A stretch of DNA of 39,000 bases from Cyclobacteriaceae bacterium (GTDB lineage Bacteria; Bacteroidota; Bacteroidia; Cytophagales; Cyclobacteriaceae), in NCBI GenBank assembly GCA_019638285.1, contig JAHBUB010000032.1:1-39000 (forward strand). The letters are read 5' to 3'. The translations under genes and the position numbers were made by a program. A model generated the notes under the pieces. The model searched no databases and was not told where the DNA came from. It worked only from the letters and a program-made list of their open reading frames with translations. Positions 14,544-23,060 of the stretch are shown one piece after another (position 1 is the stretch's first letter; every line of letters begins with the position of its first letter).

Positions 14544-15185
14544 ATGCACAGCTACGAGGAAATATTTGAATACAACAAAAAGTGGATTGCACAGAAGAAA
14601 GCTACTGATAAAGACTTTTTCACCCATCTGGCCGAAGGGCAAAACCCAAACTATCTTTACATAGGATGCAGTGACAGCCGGGCCACTGCAGAAGAGCTCA
14701 TGGGGGCAAATCCGGGCGATGTATTCGTTCACAGGAATATCGCCAACATCATCAGCAATGTAGACCTCAACGTGATGAGTGTTATCGTATATGCTGTTAA
14801 CCATCTCAAGGTAAAGCATATTGTGGTTTGCGGACACTACTTTTGTGGTGGCGTGAAGGCCGCCATGCAACCTCAGGATTTGGGACTCCTAAATCCCTGG
14901 CTTCGAAACGTGAGAGATGTTTATAGGCTTCACAAAGAAGAGTTGAACAACATCAAAGATGAAGAAAAAAGATACATGCGACTGGTAGAATTAAATGTAG
15001 AGGAACAATGTATCAATGCCATCAAAACAGCCGCTGTGCAAAAGACCTATTTAACAACTGGCTATCCCTTGGTGCACGGTTGGGTATTTAACGTGAAAAA
15101 TGGTGAGTTAATTGACCTCAAGATAAATTTTGTTGAAAAATTAAAAGGGATACAGGAAATTTATAATCTGGGCAACAGTGAATAG
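14544..15185 (+). CDS. Beta-class carbonic anhydrase
   Basis: This 213-residue cytoplasmic enzyme interconverts CO2 and bicarbonate. The zinc site is complete: Cys42 (IGCSDSR), His98 and Cys101 (CGHYFCGG), with the Asp44-Arg46 dyad that gates the metal. The FVHRNIANI motif and the closing LKGIQEIYNLG are typical. Because the Asp-Arg pair is standard, it could belong to type I or type II; the pH gate is not decided by sequence alone. It is flanked by unrelated genes. Confidence 0.96.
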   Translation: MHSYEEIFEYNKKWIAQKKATDKDFFTHLAEGQNPNYLYIGCSDSRATAEELMGANPGDVFVHRNIANIISNVDLNVMSVIVYAVNHLKVKHIVVCGHYFCGGVKAAMQPQDLGLLNPWLRNVRDVYRLHKEELNNIKDEEKRYMRLVELNVEEQCINAIKTAAVQKTYLTTGYPLVHGWVFNVKNGELIDLKINFVEKLKGIQEIYNLGNSE

Positions 15186-15278
15186 TCTTGATAGGTTAAC
15201 AATGTGACCCTGTTTCAGTATTAATAACAACTGCTATGAGGCAGGGCCGACCCCATCGTGTGAACTACCCAAAGCCAA

Positions 15279-15298
15279 AGAAGCGGATCAACGCTTCT
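15279..15298 (-). terminator. Hairpin overlapping the stop codon of the membrane-protein gene
   Basis: AGAAGCG-GATCAA-CGCTTCT is a perfect 7-bp stem whose loop contains the TGA of the minus-strand gene. The T-rich tail (TTTGGCTTT) is weak. It probably forms the transcript's 3' end or protects it. Confidence 0.5.
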
Positions 15299-16154
15299 GG
15301 GTAAAAGCATCTTTCACCGTTTCTTCATCAAATCCAGTAGGCACCAAACTCTTATTGGCATATACATACAGGGCAGTGTTAAAAATAGTGTTGGCTACAC
15401 TAAATATGAGTCCAGCCAGTAGCATTAGTAAAACACCCAATCCTATCCCTATTGCGAGCCCTATAACATCAAAAGCATTGGTCAGCACGTATGTCAATCC
15501 AAAGCTCAATGCAATAATGATTACAAACACAAAGAATTGAATCAGTCCCAATCCAAAATGCCTGATCAAACTTTCTCCCCAGGTTTTCTTTATTACTTGC
15601 GTTGATTTTTTTACTGCATCAATCGGCCCAAGTCCTTCATAGACCAAAACAGGAACGACAAAAATGCTGACGATACTCCATGCCATTCCCAACAAACCTA
15701 TAAGTATACGTGCTATCATTTGCCCTCCCTTGCCCAGTCGCGAGGCAAGATTATCCAGTATCTTCAATAATAGACCTACGGTGGCCGATAATAAACTCCA
15801 TTTAAAAATTAGACCTAGTTTAGTGAAGGCAAAATTCATGCTATCCCCAAAGGTAGCATTGCCTCCTTCGAATCTAATCTTAGTAGTGTATACCACACAC
15901 ACATTAAAGAAGGTGGCAATAAAAGCCAATCCTAAATAGGTGAGAAATATAATTATATATTGAAAAACCTGAAGCGAATCTTGCGAGATACCCTCCGCCA
16001 TCAGTGTGGGTACCACCGATGGAACGATCATAGCCACTGCAAACAAGGAAGAGAAAATAAAGGATAGCAGCGCAAACCAAATAAGTTCGCGATCCTGATT
16101 AATCACCTTGAATGTCAATTGGGTGATTTTCCAACTTCTTGTAAATGCGTTCAT
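15288..16154 (-). CDS. DUF6159-like multi-pass membrane protein
   Basis: This 288-residue protein has about six hydrophobic segments (for example LIWFALLSFIFSSLFAVAMIV, FQYIIIFLTYLGLAFIATFF, IARILIGLLGMAWSIVSIFVVPVLV). The start, FTRSWKITQLTFKVINQDRELIWF, and the middle VLVYEGLGPIDAVKKSTQVIKKTWGESL match the DUF6159 family as I remember it, whose function is unknown. It is followed by a hairpin at its stop codon and is 76 bases downstream of the Na/Pi transporter gene, so the two may share a transcript. Confidence 0.75.
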   Translation of the reverse strand: MNAFTRSWKITQLTFKVINQDRELIWFALLSFIFSSLFAVAMIVPSVVPTLMAEGISQDSLQVFQYIIIFLTYLGLAFIATFFNVCVVYTTKIRFEGGNATFGDSMNFAFTKLGLIFKWSLLSATVGLLLKILDNLASRLGKGGQMIARILIGLLGMAWSIVSIFVVPVLVYEGLGPIDAVKKSTQVIKKTWGESLIRHFGLGLIQFFVFVIIIALSFGLTYVLTNAFDVIGLAIGIGLGVLLMLLAGLIFSVANTIFNTALYVYANKSLVPTGFDEETVKDAFTQKR

Positions 16155-16230
16155 TGTCGCCTTGTTTATTGTATGGTGAAAATTAGATATTTATCCATTA
16201 AATACCTACGCCTCATTATTGAAGCCAGAA

Positions 16231-17898
16231 TCAACGAATAAAGCCTGGCAATTCCCCAAAATATTGAGCTTGATTTTTAGTAAGAAGAATATCTTTCGCG
16301 GCCCAAACGATGGCCTTATATGAATTGTAAACCTCTCGATTGAAATTGATTAGTGTTGATATCTCCATATCACTCAATTGGTGGCCTATCCCCTCTTTAT
16401 AGAGATTATTGAGTTCTTCCGTATAGCCCTTTTGAATGGTATTGTATAGATCTACCATATCCTCAAATGCATTGTACTCATCGTCTTTTGTAAGCAACCC
16501 AGAAAGTCTTTCATAAAACTTTCCCAACTCCTCACTCCGATGTTGGTAGATTTGGTATTTGACATCATTGGATGAGTTTTTAAATTGATCTATATCATGA
16601 TGCGTATCCTTTACGCTTTTGGCAGCAAACATGCTATTCCTAATGGAGGAATTGATTCTATCTAAACGCTCTTGCTCATTCGTATTCAATCCTACTGAAT
16701 TAAGCTTTATCGCATAAGCGTGCATTTCACCATGAACCTGTTTTAAATAATCATATTTTTCCCTTACTGATTTGAACTTATAATCACTTTCTTTTCGACC
16801 TACAGGAGGGCTCGCTGAGTCGCTAAATGAACTTGTTATAAAATCGATAACAATCAGCATGAACCTGCGTGTTTCCTTCTCCAGTGCATCAAGGGCAAGC
16901 CCTCCACCTGCTAAGGAAGGTACCGAAGCAATATATTTTACATATTCACTATCCTCCGTAAACATATTGTTCAATAGCTTTCCAAATGCGGTGATAAAAG
17001 GAAAGAACACAATTACACCTAGGATATTAATTCCACTTTGGAACATTACCAAGGCCAATAAATCGTCTTGGATCGCTAACACTTTTATAATAAAAGTATT
17101 GATGGGCTTTAGCGCAATCAATACGACCACAATGATGAATGTATTGTAGATAAAATTACCAAAGGCCACTCTCTTTTTAGCAGCGATCCCCTTTACTGAG
17201 GCGATCAAAAGTTTAATCGTTGTACCTACCTCGGATCCTAACACCATTGCCATAGCAGCCAGTAGGGTAATCGCATCGCTGTTTAGTGCGGTGAGTATAA
17301 TAGCCACAGTGGCTGAACTAGATTGAATAAGCGAAGTAAGAACAAATCCCGCCAGCACAAACACAATGATTGAGTAATTATTAAGTACTGCGAAGTCAAA
17401 CCCATTGGCTACTTCTTCAAAGCCGCTTTTCATAAAACTTAAACCGATGAAAAGCAGTCCAAACCCCAACATAAACTTACTCCAATGAAATCCTTTATGT
17501 TCAGAAGGAAAAAGAGTCATCGCAATACCAAAAATCCCTACTATAGGGTAAGCTAAACTTTCAATATTGATTTTGAATCCGAGGGTGGCCACAATCCAAC
17601 TGGTAAGTGTGGTTCCAATGTTGGCTCCAAGAATAACCGATAGCGCATTTTGCATAGCCAACACCCCAGATCCCACGAAGGCAAGTACCATTAGACCAAC
17701 TACCGAACTGCTCTGTAATACGGCTGTAACAATGGCACCCGATGCCACTGCCTTCAACTTGTTATTCGTCTGCTCTTTTAGGAATACCTTGAATGATCTA
17801 CCCGCCAGCTTGCTCAGTGCCTCCTCCAAAAAAGTGGTTCCCAAAAGAAACAGGCCGATGCCTGCTATCATTAGAGATAAATCAAAAAAGAGATTCAT
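16231..17898 (-). CDS. Na/Pi cotransporter family protein
   Basis: This 555-residue protein has two inverted membrane repeats, each with the QSSS signature (LQSSSVVGLMVL near residue 62 and IQSSSATVAIIL near 192), which bind phosphate and sodium. A cytoplasmic PhoU-like helical tail (about 330-555) follows, as in bacterial NptA/YjbB-type proteins. It is likely to move inorganic phosphate; export is possible in this subgroup. It starts at the ATG at 17898 and precedes the DUF6159-like gene on the same strand. Confidence 0.93.
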   Translation of the reverse strand: MNLFFDLSLMIAGIGLFLLGTTFLEEALSKLAGRSFKVFLKEQTNNKLKAVASGAIVTAVLQSSSVVGLMVLAFVGSGVLAMQNALSVILGANIGTTLTSWIVATLGFKINIESLAYPIVGIFGIAMTLFPSEHKGFHWSKFMLGFGLLFIGLSFMKSGFEEVANGFDFAVLNNYSIIVFVLAGFVLTSLIQSSSATVAIILTALNSDAITLLAAMAMVLGSEVGTTIKLLIASVKGIAAKKRVAFGNFIYNTFIIVVVLIALKPINTFIIKVLAIQDDLLALVMFQSGINILGVIVFFPFITAFGKLLNNMFTEDSEYVKYIASVPSLAGGGLALDALEKETRRFMLIVIDFITSSFSDSASPPVGRKESDYKFKSVREKYDYLKQVHGEMHAYAIKLNSVGLNTNEQERLDRINSSIRNSMFAAKSVKDTHHDIDQFKNSSNDVKYQIYQHRSEELGKFYERLSGLLTKDDEYNAFEDMVDLYNTIQKGYTEELNNLYKEGIGHQLSDMEISTLINFNREVYNSYKAIVWAAKDILLTKNQAQYFGELPGFIR

Positions 17899-18042
17899 AG
17901 ATGATCTGAACTATTACTATCAAAAGGTAAATATTGTTAAAAATTAATGATCGAAATTAGACTATGCTCATTCTGGAAGATGACGAATATCATACCAATA
18001 CTTTCCTCAGCTTCATAGCTTTGATAGGTAAATTTTAGAATA

Positions 18043-18513
18043 ATGGATGCACACTATTACAACGTAAACATAAATTGGAGCCAGGACCGCAAAGGCATGA
18101 TGTGCTCTCCGGAGCTAAATTCCTCAGTGGGGGAAAATGGTTGTATTGAGGTAGCCACTCCCCCCGAATTCCCAAAAGGAGTACCAGGAATTTGGTCACC
18201 AGAACATCTGTTCACCGCTTCTGTTGTCAGTTGTATTATGACCACCTTTCTATCCATAGCCGAAAACTCAAAGCTTGAGTTCTCACAATTTGGATGCAAT
18301 GCCAAAGGCAAACTGGAGAAAACCGAAAATGGTTTTGAAATGACAGAAGTATCTATTGAACCACGGGTAACCTTACTTCATGAGAAAGACCGTGACCGGG
18401 CATTGAGGGTTTTAGAAAAGACAGAAAAACATTGCCTTATTTCTAATTCAATAAAATCCAAGGTAATTATGAATCCTGTTCTGTCTGTTAAAGACCAGAA
18501 GGAAACCGCTTAG
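18043..18513 (+). CDS. OsmC/Ohr-family peroxidase
   Basis: This 156-residue cytoplasmic protein probably reduces organic hydroperoxides with a Cys pair: peroxidatic Cys64 (FTASVVSCIMTTFL) and resolving Cys131 (TEKHCLISNSIKS). The SPEHLFTASV motif is the family's hallmark. Three other cysteines (21, 34, 85) are not part of the usual site. It is followed 96 bases later by a cytochrome c gene on the same strand. A role in stress by reactive oxygen or sulfur species is inferred from the pair. Confidence 0.93.
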   Translation: MDAHYYNVNINWSQDRKGMMCSPELNSSVGENGCIEVATPPEFPKGVPGIWSPEHLFTASVVSCIMTTFLSIAENSKLEFSQFGCNAKGKLEKTENGFEMTEVSIEPRVTLLHEKDRDRALRVLEKTEKHCLISNSIKSKVIMNPVLSVKDQKETA

Positions 18514-18609
18514 CCAAGTTAAAGGGCTAAGTAAGTACCCGTAGATGTAAGCCCACTTGTATTTTGTTAAACTCATCTGTATTCTTGTTCCTTTCAATAT
18601 CACACTTGA

Positions 18610-19587
18610 TTGATCAAGAATAAGGCATTATCGGGTAAGATTGCACTCTGGGGTATCTCCATCTGCCTGGGCATAGGCACATTCGTTTTTCTCACGAGTC
18701 GCTATTTCAATACCCCCTCGGTATTGGTTAAACCACTATTAGTTGAAGAGTCCGAAGGTGATTACTGGAGAGCGCCATCTTTGAGCTTAATTCCATCCAA
18801 TGAGGAAGGTGACCTTATTCGCTATGGGCACGAATTGATTATACATACCTCCGTTTACCTGGGCCCTAAAGGAACAGTAAAGACCATTAGCAACGGGATG
18901 AATTGCAGAAACTGCCACCTGGATGGAGGCACAAAAACTTTTGGGCTCAACTATGCGGCTGTTGCAACCGGTTACCCCCAATGGCGAGAGCGATCCGGAA
19001 CGATGGTAGATGTGGAAGACCGCGTGAATGAATGTATGGAGCGCAGCTTAAATGGCACTCGCTTTAATAAGGACGACAAAGAGTTGAAGGCGATGGTTGC
19101 TTATTTAAAATGGGTGGGAAAGGATGTACTTCAGGGAACAATACCGAAAGGTTCAGGAATGAAAAAAGTAGCTTTTTTAGACAGGCCAGCTGATCCTAAT
19201 CTTGGCAAAGTTGCTTTTAACAAGCATTGCATCGTATGCCATGGCGTTAACAGTGAAGGGGAAATGGAGGCCAATGGGCAAGAATGGTTATATCCACCCA
19301 TCTTTGGAGATGGTAGTTATAATATGGGAGCTGGATTATATCAATTGAGCAAGTTTGCCTCCTTTGTAAAATATAACATGCCGCTAGGCACTACTTTTGA
19401 TGCACCCATACTAACGGATGAAGAGGCATGGGATGTGGCCGCTTATGTCAACTCAATGCCGCGTCCTTCTAAAGACATTTCGAATGATTGGCCTGACATA
19501 TCAAAAAAACCCATCGATCTTCCTTTTGGCCCCTTTAATGACAATTGGAGTGAAGCGCGTCACAAATATGGGCCCTTCATAAAATGA
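18610..19587 (+). CDS. Dihaem cytochrome c, TsdA-like (thiosulfate dehydrogenase family)
   Basis: This 325-residue protein starts at a TTG (18610); an in-frame TGA lies just before it. The N-terminus has a basic start and one TM helix (ALWGISICLGIGTFVFL), so it is anchored in the periplasm. Haem 1 is C99-R-N-C102-H103 and haem 2 is C207-I-V-C210-H211. Cys142 in VEDRVNECMERSLNG matches the Cys axial ligand of TsdA, and Met257 (KYNMPLG) fits the second haem's ligand. LDGGTKT and YPQWRER also resemble TsdA. TsdA joins two thiosulfates to tetrathionate, or runs the reverse reaction. The cysteine ligand supports this family; direction and true substrate are open. Confidence 0.82.
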   Translation: MIKNKALSGKIALWGISICLGIGTFVFLTSRYFNTPSVLVKPLLVEESEGDYWRAPSLSLIPSNEEGDLIRYGHELIIHTSVYLGPKGTVKTISNGMNCRNCHLDGGTKTFGLNYAAVATGYPQWRERSGTMVDVEDRVNECMERSLNGTRFNKDDKELKAMVAYLKWVGKDVLQGTIPKGSGMKKVAFLDRPADPNLGKVAFNKHCIVCHGVNSEGEMEANGQEWLYPPIFGDGSYNMGAGLYQLSKFASFVKYNMPLGTTFDAPILTDEEAWDVAAYVNSMPRPSKDISNDWPDISKKPIDLPFGPFNDNWSEARHKYGPFIK

Positions 19588-19600
19588 TCAATCATTGATC
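19586..19600. repeat. Palindrome GATCAAT-C-ATTGATC
   Basis: A perfect 7-bp inverted repeat begins inside the stop codon of the cytochrome gene. No T-run follows. It may act as a 3'-end hairpin between two convergent genes. Confidence 0.35.
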
Positions 19601-19696
19601 TGAAACCATTGCACAAAAAGCACTCTGAGGAGATCAAAGTTTCACAAAGAGGTGCAAAATAATTCTGTTTCTAACCAAGCCCCTAACAAGGAACCC

Positions 19697-20383
19697 TTAA
19701 TTTCTCTTTGTCAGCAGGCTATACCCTTGGAGTTTGTCATTTCTGTATGATTCAGATTTAACTACTGCCACCTTCGGTGCAAGCCATTCTACTGTCGTAT
19801 AGTTGAAGGTCATTCCTATACCCATCTTTGTATTCACGGTGGATTTACTAGTGATCTTGTAGCATTCAAATGTGCCAGCGGGTGTTGTGATTGATTCTTT
19901 GCCCACTACTTTCCTATTTGTGATTTTTACAGACATCGTCATAGGTATCGGTGAGTTGGCAGTTGTAATGGTGATAGTGCCATCTTTTAAGGTTTGCCCC
20001 ACAGTGAGGTTGTTGGGGATTTCAAGGTTATCGGATTCTATTTGCATCTCATAACTCTGAAAAGCTTTCATTTGCTCTTCATTGATAAAATTGCGCATGT
20101 CCACTACCATCGTTCCATCTTTGCACTCAAACTTCAGGTCGCCCTGCATTAACTCTTTATTCTTTTGGTCGAAAACTACAGAATTAACAGTGGCAGAGAA
20201 TGAATTTGCTCCCGAAGTAAAGTCAATTACTTTTTGTGATTGCTTTCCAGTTAGCTTTCCTTTGGCATTATAACTTTCCATCTCCCATTCACTGCCATTG
20301 GACAATTGGTAGTATTCATTGCATTGTGAAATGCCGGAGATAACACTTATAAAAAGTACAATAACAACTAATGATGCGCGCAT
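19697..20383 (-). CDS. Secreted protein of unknown function (DUF3108/TapB-like)
   Basis: This 228-residue protein has a signal peptide (MRASLVVIVLFISVISGISQ). The mature part begins CNEYYQLSNGSEWEMESYNAKGK and carries TTPAGTFECYKITSKS and VEWLAPKVAVVKSESYRNDKL, a beta-rich pattern common in Bacteroidota periplasmic proteins sometimes named DUF3108- or TapB-like. No catalytic residue is evident. It lies 138 bases upstream of nothing in its own direction except the end of an unrelated convergent gene, so it is probably monocistronic. Confidence 0.65.
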   Translation of the reverse strand: MRASLVVIVLFISVISGISQCNEYYQLSNGSEWEMESYNAKGKLTGKQSQKVIDFTSGANSFSATVNSVVFDQKNKELMQGDLKFECKDGTMVVDMRNFINEEQMKAFQSYEMQIESDNLEIPNNLTVGQTLKDGTITITTANSPIPMTMSVKITNRKVVGKESITTPAGTFECYKITSKSTVNTKMGIGMTFNYTTVEWLAPKVAVVKSESYRNDKLQGYSLLTKRN

Positions 20384-20521
20384 AGATACTGATTAGGGTT
20401 TATAAAAATTATTAATAGTTTAAGCATTTTATTGGCAGCTCAACTATTATTCAATCATAACCCTTATTTATTAGATTGCCAATTATTTAAATACTGGCGA
20501 AATAGAATTCATAATTTCTTC

Positions 20522-22879
20522 CTATTGATCTCTCAGGCATTTGACTGGGTTAATATTGGCCGCTTTGATAGCTTGTGATGCCACAGTGAGCCAGGCAGTA
20601 ACCAGTGCAATTGCGCTAGCCACTATAAAATAGACCACCCCGAGTTTGATATGAAACGCAAACCGCTCCAGCCAATGACTGAGCAACCAATAACTAATGG
20701 GCAATGCTAAACCTATTGAAAGCAATACCATTTTGGTAAAGTCGCCAGAAAGTAACAGTACAATATTGGTGGCTGATGATCCCATCACTTTGCGAATGCC
20801 CATTTCTTTTGTTCTCCTTTCAGCTGTAAATGCGGCCAGCCCAAACAGGCCAAGGCAGGAAATTAATATTGCCATCAAAGCAAAGTAAAACGATAATCTG
20901 GCCACACGTTGTTCAGCCGCATATTGAAGCGCATACTCCTTGTCCTGAAACTGATATTCAAAGGTAAAGCCAGGGTTAAATTCACTATAAAATTTACCCA
21001 ATGCTGCCAAGGCTTCTTTTTCCTTTCCGCCTTCAAGGCGAATCATAATGCTCCAAGCATTTTTGGGACTAAGCCTAAAAAATAATGGATTCACCACGTC
21101 ATGCAACGATTGAAAGTGAAAATCTTTTACTACACCAATGATTTCCAAATCGTAAGTATCCCAAAGTTTAACCGTTTTACCTATCGGATCCTCCATGTTC
21201 ATTGCTCTTATGGCGGCCTCATTCAAAATAATCTTTGTGCTGTCTGCTCCATATTCCTCAGAAAAAGTACGACCCTCAACCATTTCTATTCCCAAAGTTT
21301 CAATCAGTCCATAGTCACACGCCATATTCTCAAAAAGAATCACATCATCGGGATTTTTGCCTTTCCAGGACAGGCCACTGGTATTGCTGTTGCGGCCAAT
21401 TAAGGAATGGCCAAGACTAGCGGCACTTACCACTCCGGGAATTCTTCGCACCTCTTTTAAAAACGTTTCTTTATTGGTTTCTGTGGTGCCCTCTGTCGGG
21501 AACTTAATGAGTTTCTCCTTTTCATATCCCAGGTTTTGAGTTTGTACATATTCAATCTGTTTATAAACAACCAACACAGACACAATCAAAATAACAGAAA
21601 GTGCAAACTGAAAAATCACCAATCCCTTTCTCGCCCATAGCTCTCCCCAGGTGCCGTGCATTTCACCTTTCAATACTGCCGCTGGTTTAAATCCGGACAT
21701 ATAAGTGGCCGGGTAACTACCTGCCAGTAAACCCGTGAATAATACAATTCCCAAAAGCCAACTTATTAATTGCGGATCCAAAAGTGTTAGCACAATCTTC
21801 TTTTCAGTTATCAAATTAAACTGAGGAAGAAAAAGCCAAACAAATCCCAATGCCAAAATAGCGGAAGACACACTCATAAGAAGCGACTCACTCATGTATT
21901 GCATGGCAATCGAAGAGCGGGCCGCTCCTACTGATTTTTTAATCCCAACTTCTTTTGCTTTTCTTGAGGCTCTCGCAGTAGAGAGGTTCATGAAATTGAT
22001 ACAGGCTATTACTAATATAAAAATGGCTATGATTGAAAATAGCTGAACGTATTCTATTCGCCCGCCAGATTGTACCCCATTCTCAAAACGACCATGAAGG
22101 TATCTTTCAGAGTATTTTTGTAAAAATAAGATGACGTTTGACTGTTCATTTTTATTTTTTACAAAGTCCCTAATTTTTTCTGAAAAAGCCGTGACATCGC
22201 TCCCCTCCTGCAATACAATAAATGTAGAAGGCCCGTTGTTACCCCAGCTTAACACCCACTCATTAGCATCTTTAAAAAACTCGAAAGTCAAGACGAAATC
22301 AAATTGATCTGAAGAACTCTTAGAGAGATTCTCAAAAATTCCAGTAACTGTAAAACTTTTATCATGTTGTAATTCAACTGTCTTGCCCACTGCTTTCTCC
22401 ATGCCACCAAATAGTTTTATGGCAAGATCGCGAGAGATGACAATAGAGAGCTTATCTTTTAAAACTTGATTTGCCTGACCTTGCAATAATGGAAAAGAAA
22501 ATATATTGAAAAAATCGCTTCCTACGTAGTACCCTTTTGCCTTTACATTATGGTCTTCAATTGATAAAGTAAAAGGCTCTATCCAAGTAGTAGTGGCAGC
22601 ATATTCTACTTCCGGAAATTCTTGTTTTAACATTTCCGCTAATATCCCGGGAGTTGAGGTGGTCGACATGATCGCATCCGCATAACTTTGATGCTCCATT
22701 ACTTCATATAAACGGTTGTCGAGAACATGAAACTTATTAATGCTCAGTTCATTCCGTACCCACAAATAAATAAGAAGTGTACATGTCAACCCTGTGGCAA
22801 GACCAATGAGATTAATAAAGAAATAGGTTTTGTTTCGAACAAAATTTCGGTAGATAAGTAACAAACTGTGTTTGATCAT
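20522..22879 (-). CDS. FtsX-like ABC transporter permease
   Basis: This 785-residue protein (ATG at 22879; an in-frame TTG six bases upstream is less likely) has two MacB periplasmic domains and two FtsX units. A first TM (INLIGLATGLTCTLLIYLWV) is followed by a MacB core, TMs near LFSIIAIFILVIACINFMNLSTA with RKAKEVGIKKSVGA, a second MacB domain, and a last TM set with RRTKEMGIRKVMGS. It lacks the N-terminal prefix domain of the PadR-linked copy. The stop is 181 bases downstream of the next permease gene's end region on the same strand, so joint transcription is possible. No ATPase partner is nearby. Confidence 0.9.
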   Translation of the reverse strand: MIKHSLLLIYRNFVRNKTYFFINLIGLATGLTCTLLIYLWVRNELSINKFHVLDNRLYEVMEHQSYADAIMSTTSTPGILAEMLKQEFPEVEYAATTTWIEPFTLSIEDHNVKAKGYYVGSDFFNIFSFPLLQGQANQVLKDKLSIVISRDLAIKLFGGMEKAVGKTVELQHDKSFTVTGIFENLSKSSSDQFDFVLTFEFFKDANEWVLSWGNNGPSTFIVLQEGSDVTAFSEKIRDFVKNKNEQSNVILFLQKYSERYLHGRFENGVQSGGRIEYVQLFSIIAIFILVIACINFMNLSTARASRKAKEVGIKKSVGAARSSIAMQYMSESLLMSVSSAILALGFVWLFLPQFNLITEKKIVLTLLDPQLISWLLGIVLFTGLLAGSYPATYMSGFKPAAVLKGEMHGTWGELWARKGLVIFQFALSVILIVSVLVVYKQIEYVQTQNLGYEKEKLIKFPTEGTTETNKETFLKEVRRIPGVVSAASLGHSLIGRNSNTSGLSWKGKNPDDVILFENMACDYGLIETLGIEMVEGRTFSEEYGADSTKIILNEAAIRAMNMEDPIGKTVKLWDTYDLEIIGVVKDFHFQSLHDVVNPLFFRLSPKNAWSIMIRLEGGKEKEALAALGKFYSEFNPGFTFEYQFQDKEYALQYAAEQRVARLSFYFALMAILISCLGLFGLAAFTAERRTKEMGIRKVMGSSATNIVLLLSGDFTKMVLLSIGLALPISYWLLSHWLERFAFHIKLGVVYFIVASAIALVTAWLTVASQAIKAANINPVKCLRDQ

Positions 22880-23060
22880 GATCAAGAATGCTAATTCAGA
22901 GATAAAGACACCACAGGACTCCTACCGTTGCTTCCCGAGCCAAATATTAATTGAATGCACTCCTTGATGTTGCAAATTCCGTCCAAACGGATAAAAAATT
23001 ATTGTTTTAAAGGCAAGCCTTTCCTATGCAAAAATTTTCAAATAGACACATAAAGTATCT

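Noticed and set aside
18509-18531. CTTAGCC / GGCTAAG hairpin at the OsmC stop as terminator
   Set aside because: No T-run follows; may be chance.
22971-22987. Sigma-54-like element before the second tandem permease
   Set aside because: The minus strand has TTTGGACGGAATTTGCAA, but GG and GC are nine, not ten, bases apart, and no paired upstream sites were found.
23009-23022. Hairpin AAAGGC-AA-GCCTTT as a terminator between the two permeases
   Set aside because: The loop is only two bases and the following T-run is interrupted; too weak to call.
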